Origin: Campanula takesimana
Taxonomy: Eukaryota > Streptophyta > Magnoliopsida > Asterales > Campanulaceae
Length of the DNA: 64,000 nt
Direction: 5' to 3'
Assembly (NCBI GenBank): GCA_026119855.1
Contig: JAOWBW010000598.1
Coordinates: forward strand, 738,522-802,521
Part shown: one piece after another, positions 61,093-64,000 of the stretch
Numbering within the stretch: position 1 is the first letter of the stretch
Layout of the letters: every line of letters begins with the position of its first letter
Made by a program: the position numbers and the translations under genes
Notes under the pieces: model-generated
What the model saw: the letters and a program-made list of their open reading frames with translations, nothing else
What the model was told of the DNA's origin: nothing
Databases searched by the model: none

Positions 61093-62230
61093 TGTTAGTA
61101 CCCGACCTGAAAATGAGTTTATTAGGACTTTCCCAATATACAAGGACTTTATAGGAATTAGAAACCTTACAAAGACTTGTCCCGGATTCCCAAAATATCT
61201 CATTTATGGCAAAATCTATCAAATTAGGTAATAAATGGTTTCCTTAAAACCATGCAGAAACCCTAGCTTAAGAATCAAGTCAGCCGGCAGCCTTGGCCAC
61301 GCGGCCAACATTGCTCAGCGTTGATCTTGGCCACGCGGCCACTCTTGTAACCGCTTCAACAATGGCCAGGCGGCCAACCTTGCGCTGAATGATCTGGACC
61401 ATCAGATCTCTCCCTCAGTTTACTATATAAACACTCCATGCTATTGGTTTAAAGGTCCGATTTTGAGAGCTCTAAATCCGAGTTTGAGAGTTCTTAAACA
61501 CAATTTTGCTCTCTAATTAACATTCAAACACTCAAGAAGATCAAGGTTTATTTCTTGCCAACATAGGTAAGTTTTCTAACTTATTTCTTCGCGTTCTTGC
61601 ATTATTTCTAATGTAGATCTTTAATATTCATGTTCTTGCATGTTTATTCATAGTTTCTTCATATGCTTTGCATGTTCATTCATATGTTCTATATGTTCTT
61701 CGCATGTTCTTCGTGTTCATAGATTAAAACCTTATTTATGCTATATTTAGGGTTGCGATCTTCATAATTACATGTTATTTCATAGCCGATGATGATCGAG
61801 GGTTCATCAACCCGAGGAGGATCTAGGAACTACTTCTAAACCCTAATCTTTAGGTAATTCCCCCTCATTATGCATGATCCCGATTCTTCTGCCTATTCTA
61901 ATTCTCTGCGAACTACGCTGACCTGAGCTTCTCACATTGAGAGGAACGTAGGCAATCTTCGGATCCGGTCTCAAACACTAACACCTACATACACCGCATC
62001 ATGATAGAAAGACCGATCAATTCGGGCAATAGGAGTGATAACGTTCAATATTCTTCTCTTGTTGTAATTTGACCCCCGAACCCATAAAAATGCTTTTTTC
62101 AATGTTTTGGCTTTAATTAAAACGGCGTGGCGACTCTCATAATTTTAATGTCGTTAAGATATTCCTTTTGTAAAAAAAATAATCACAAGATACTTCCCAT
62201 GCGTCGCTTCATCGGAAAGGGGTATTCACA
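61093..62230 (+). mobile_element. 3' LTR of the 17-kb Tat element
   Basis: Copy of the 5' LTR, 8 bp shorter, with the GGCCACGCGGCC cluster at 61295, 61329 and 61364, the TATA box at about 61424 and the stem-loop at 61913-61951. Followed by the CCTTG duplication at 62231-62235. Confidence 0.95.
61913..61951 (+). ncRNA. Conserved CTACG/CGTAG stem-loop, copy 6 (3' LTR)
   Basis: Identical to copy 2 in the 5' LTR. In the 3' LTR it would fall near the transcript end or in U5. Confidence 0.55.
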
Positions 62231-62235
62231 CCTTG

Positions 62236-62986
62236 ACAGTCGGTTCTGGTCAGTTCCTTGTTGATCTTAACCCTTTTCTTGTAAACACTCATGCAATCCG
62301 GGGAAAATCCCATGGACGATCCTAGAGTCCAAATATACCTCTGTGAGAATCAAGTCTTGGATTCCCACCTCAACTTACCTTCTTGGCCAAAACCTAGTCC
62401 AAAACCCCCTATAAATATAGTTGTTTCTGGCTAGAATGACTAATTGTGAATTACGTGTCAACTCTAGACCCCAATCTGATCAAAGAAGCTCTCATAATCA
62501 GCCCCTCTGTGGATACCCACGAAATTTGGAAGATCAAGGCCTTAGTCAAGGCCATCCATAGGATTCTTCAAAGAAACAAAGAAAACGGCTTAGGTAAAGT
62601 CTTTGCTTTCTATCTTCTCATATCTTTCTTTGCTTTGAAGTAGTGTGATTCTTAAAGGATCAGCCTAGAGCCTCTCCAATCCATGGAGATGGTCTCGAAG
62701 CACATGATCCGACATCCCAAACAAATAACAAATATTTATTTGTTTGTTTTCTTTTCTTTTGGTACATGAAATGCATGAATTTTGAAACGATGATGATGAT
62801 TTCTTTGCAAAGACCAATCCTAGATTGGTGAATTGGGTGCTCCTTGACCTTCCCAATTCATAACTTAACCCCGAATCCAGACTCTCGGTCCGTGTTCGAC
62901 CAACAACATGGTGGCGAATCTCAAATCAACAAAAAGGTAAATCGAAGGATGAAAACGTGCCTCGAAGGAAAACCTCGCGTGCAACA
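62236..62986 (+). mobile_element. Outer Tat LTR, right piece
   Basis: Continues the LTR begun at 44987. It has a TATA box (TATAAATA, 62410-62417) and ends GTGCAACA one base before a primer-binding site. Together the two pieces give an LTR of about 976 bp after removal of one CCTTG. The short frame at 62446-62643 is not credible. Confidence 0.8.
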
Positions 62987-62987
62987 G

Positions 62988-63005
62988 TGGCGACTCCGCT
63001 GGGGA
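62988..63005 (+). other. Primer-binding site of the outer Tat element
   Basis: TGGCGACTCCGCTGGGGA, one substitution from the inner element's site. It proves that 44987-62986 without the insertion is a 5' LTR in plus orientation. Confidence 0.85.
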
Positions 63006-64000
63006 AGATCACAAAGTAAGTGGGTAGACTTGCGTTGAAAGACATCAATCGTTGTTTCAAAATTCTGCATTTTGTACCGTAATCTATTCCTCAGCTGAGA
63101 TGCTCGTACGAGGGATCCCTTGTCTTGTATGAGACATCTCGGTTCTGCCGGACTGATCTTATCCTCTGGTTTGAAAAAGGATTTTTGCTCGGTCAACACG
63201 TATACGGGTTTCAGATCTGCTCTCCCCTCTGTTTCTGAGTCTTGGGACCTCCTAACGGCGAAGAAACTCCCCATATATTATAAGGCTAACCTTTGTTTTG
63301 CAGGAGTACCTGCTAATATGTTTCATTCCTTGCTTTGCATGTGTTTGCTTATGTGTGAACTACGACGGCCTGAGTTCCTCCACAAGAGGGAAACGTAGGC
63401 AGCCACTTGGCCCAGCCATTGCATGTTTGTGTTTTAATTTTTTTAAAAAACTTTCTATTTTATCCTTGACACCTAGATCTTGACTCTCACACACGTGCAC
63501 ACATGTAGAATAAATTGCACTACATACCCTATAAACCCAGGTCCCAATCGAGGACGGATGTCGGTCAGCACCCATTCTAACGAATGGCCCTCGCCGGTCT
63601 CTCCAAAGATGGTGTACCCACTCCGTGACACGCTCCTAGACGATGTTCATGGGGAGCCTTAGCCGTAAGCCTTGCATCAACCTCATGCATACATACTAGT
63701 AATAAGACACTCCTCGAGACCGGTCGGTTCGATTCTTATGGTTGTTTTAACCTTTGCCCAAGATAACGTATTTTACTATTTATAATCCTCCCTTGTGAAT
63801 ATGACGAATGTCCATTAGATTAAATGTTGAACAAGGATTTTGAAAGAATGGAGGAACCTCTCTACGGGAATCCGAGCTTGTGTTTTCCTCCTTTCACTAT
63901 TCTGTTTCGGGATTGTGGATGCCATTTTGGCTTTAGTTTCGATCGCACCGTTCAACATGTCCCTTTCGGTTGTCCCTTTAAATTCACAAGGTTTGATTGC
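63006..64000 (+). other. Leader of the outer Tat element
   Basis: Non-coding as far as visible. It holds a CTCGTACGAG palindrome (63103-63112) with a degenerate partner (63124-63133) and a CTACG/CGTAG stem-loop (63360-63398, inner stem TTCCTC/GAGGGA). The gag gene of this element should begin beyond the window. Confidence 0.6.
63360..63398 (+). ncRNA. Conserved CTACG/CGTAG stem-loop, copy 7 (outer leader)
   Basis: CTACG, ACGGCCTGAG, inner stem TTCCTC/GAGGGA with a five-base loop, AACGTAG, GCAGCC. It lies about 350 bases downstream of the primer-binding site. Confidence 0.55.

Larger units (their letters stand above)
45217..62230 (+). mobile_element. Young complete Tat-lineage Ty3/gypsy element, 17,014 bp, with antisense PMD genes
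   Basis: Bounded by 1146-bp and 1138-bp LTRs that differ at only about a dozen positions by eye, and by the perfect 5-bp duplication CCTTG (45212-45216 and 62231-62235). Order: LTR, primer-binding site, leader with 25-bp tandem repeats, gag-pro (47560-51786), RT-RNaseH-aRNaseH (51804-53816), integrase (to 55075), two hairpins and a conserved stem-loop, two antisense PMD-like genes (57023-55730 and 59763-57555), a 114-bp tandem repeat, a purine tract, LTR. Presence of the second RNase H and the lack of a chromodomain assign it to the Tat lineage. Only one frame shift (near 53779) breaks pol, so it was mobile recently. Confidence 0.95.

Noticed and set aside
62446..62643. 65-residue plus-strand frame
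   Set aside because: Lies in the outer LTR just after its TATA box; no domain and probably part of the untranslated leader.

Overview
This is a repeat-dense piece of a flowering-plant nuclear genome. The evidence is one intron-bearing host-type gene, Stowaway MITEs, a MULE, a Helitron, Ty1/copia and Tat-lineage Ty3/gypsy elements, an RTE-type LINE and a CACTA transposase. A eudicot, perhaps a member of Caryophyllales, is plausible, but nothing in the window proves the species. There is a 100-base assembly gap at 26806-26905.

Layout. Positions 1-12600 are AT-rich and hold only repeats: minisatellites, a DNA-transposon remnant with hairpin ends (2666-3595), copia debris with a gag zinc knuckle (3600-3990), a hAT-like MITE (4675-5356), three Stowaway MITEs and a 3.1-kb MULE with about 300-bp inverted repeats (7286-10378). 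The only convincing host gene is at 12610-16722 on the minus strand. It encodes a 1370-residue NFRKB-type nuclear protein (INO80-complex family) and has a 5'UTR intron. A decayed Helitron follows (18484 to about 21560, minus), then a short complete copia derivative with a perfect target duplication (23033-23956), an RTE LINE tail and a copia-like LTR with unusually long inverted arms (25363-25576).

From 26906 to the end the window is mostly nested Tat-lineage retrotransposons. A decayed minus-strand Tat element (about 26906-39648) was inserted into a CACTA transposase gene. At 44987 a plus-strand Tat LTR begins directly after a splice acceptor of a broken plant-mobile-domain (PMD) gene. That LTR is itself split by a young, complete 17,014-bp Tat element (45217-62230) with 1.14-kb LTRs, a perfect 5-bp target duplication (CCTTG), nearly intact gag-pro, RT-RNaseH-aRNaseH and integrase reading frames, and two intron-bearing or long PMD-like genes in antisense between integrase and the 3' LTR.

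The most interesting system is this association of Tat retrotransposons with antisense PMD genes. The two antisense genes of the young element each have an upstream cluster of the same GGCCACGCGGCC module that occurs three times in the LTR upstream of its TATA box. A second lineage shows the same arrangement with another palindrome (CTCGTACGAG). Seven copies of a stem-loop with constant outer arms and a varying, mostly compensated inner stem occur in LTRs, leaders and just after integrase of several element lineages, which suggests a conserved RNA structure. In plants, PMD proteins such as MAIN and MAIL1 take part in transposon silencing, so element-encoded copies could be counter-defence or cis-regulatory passengers; that is inference.
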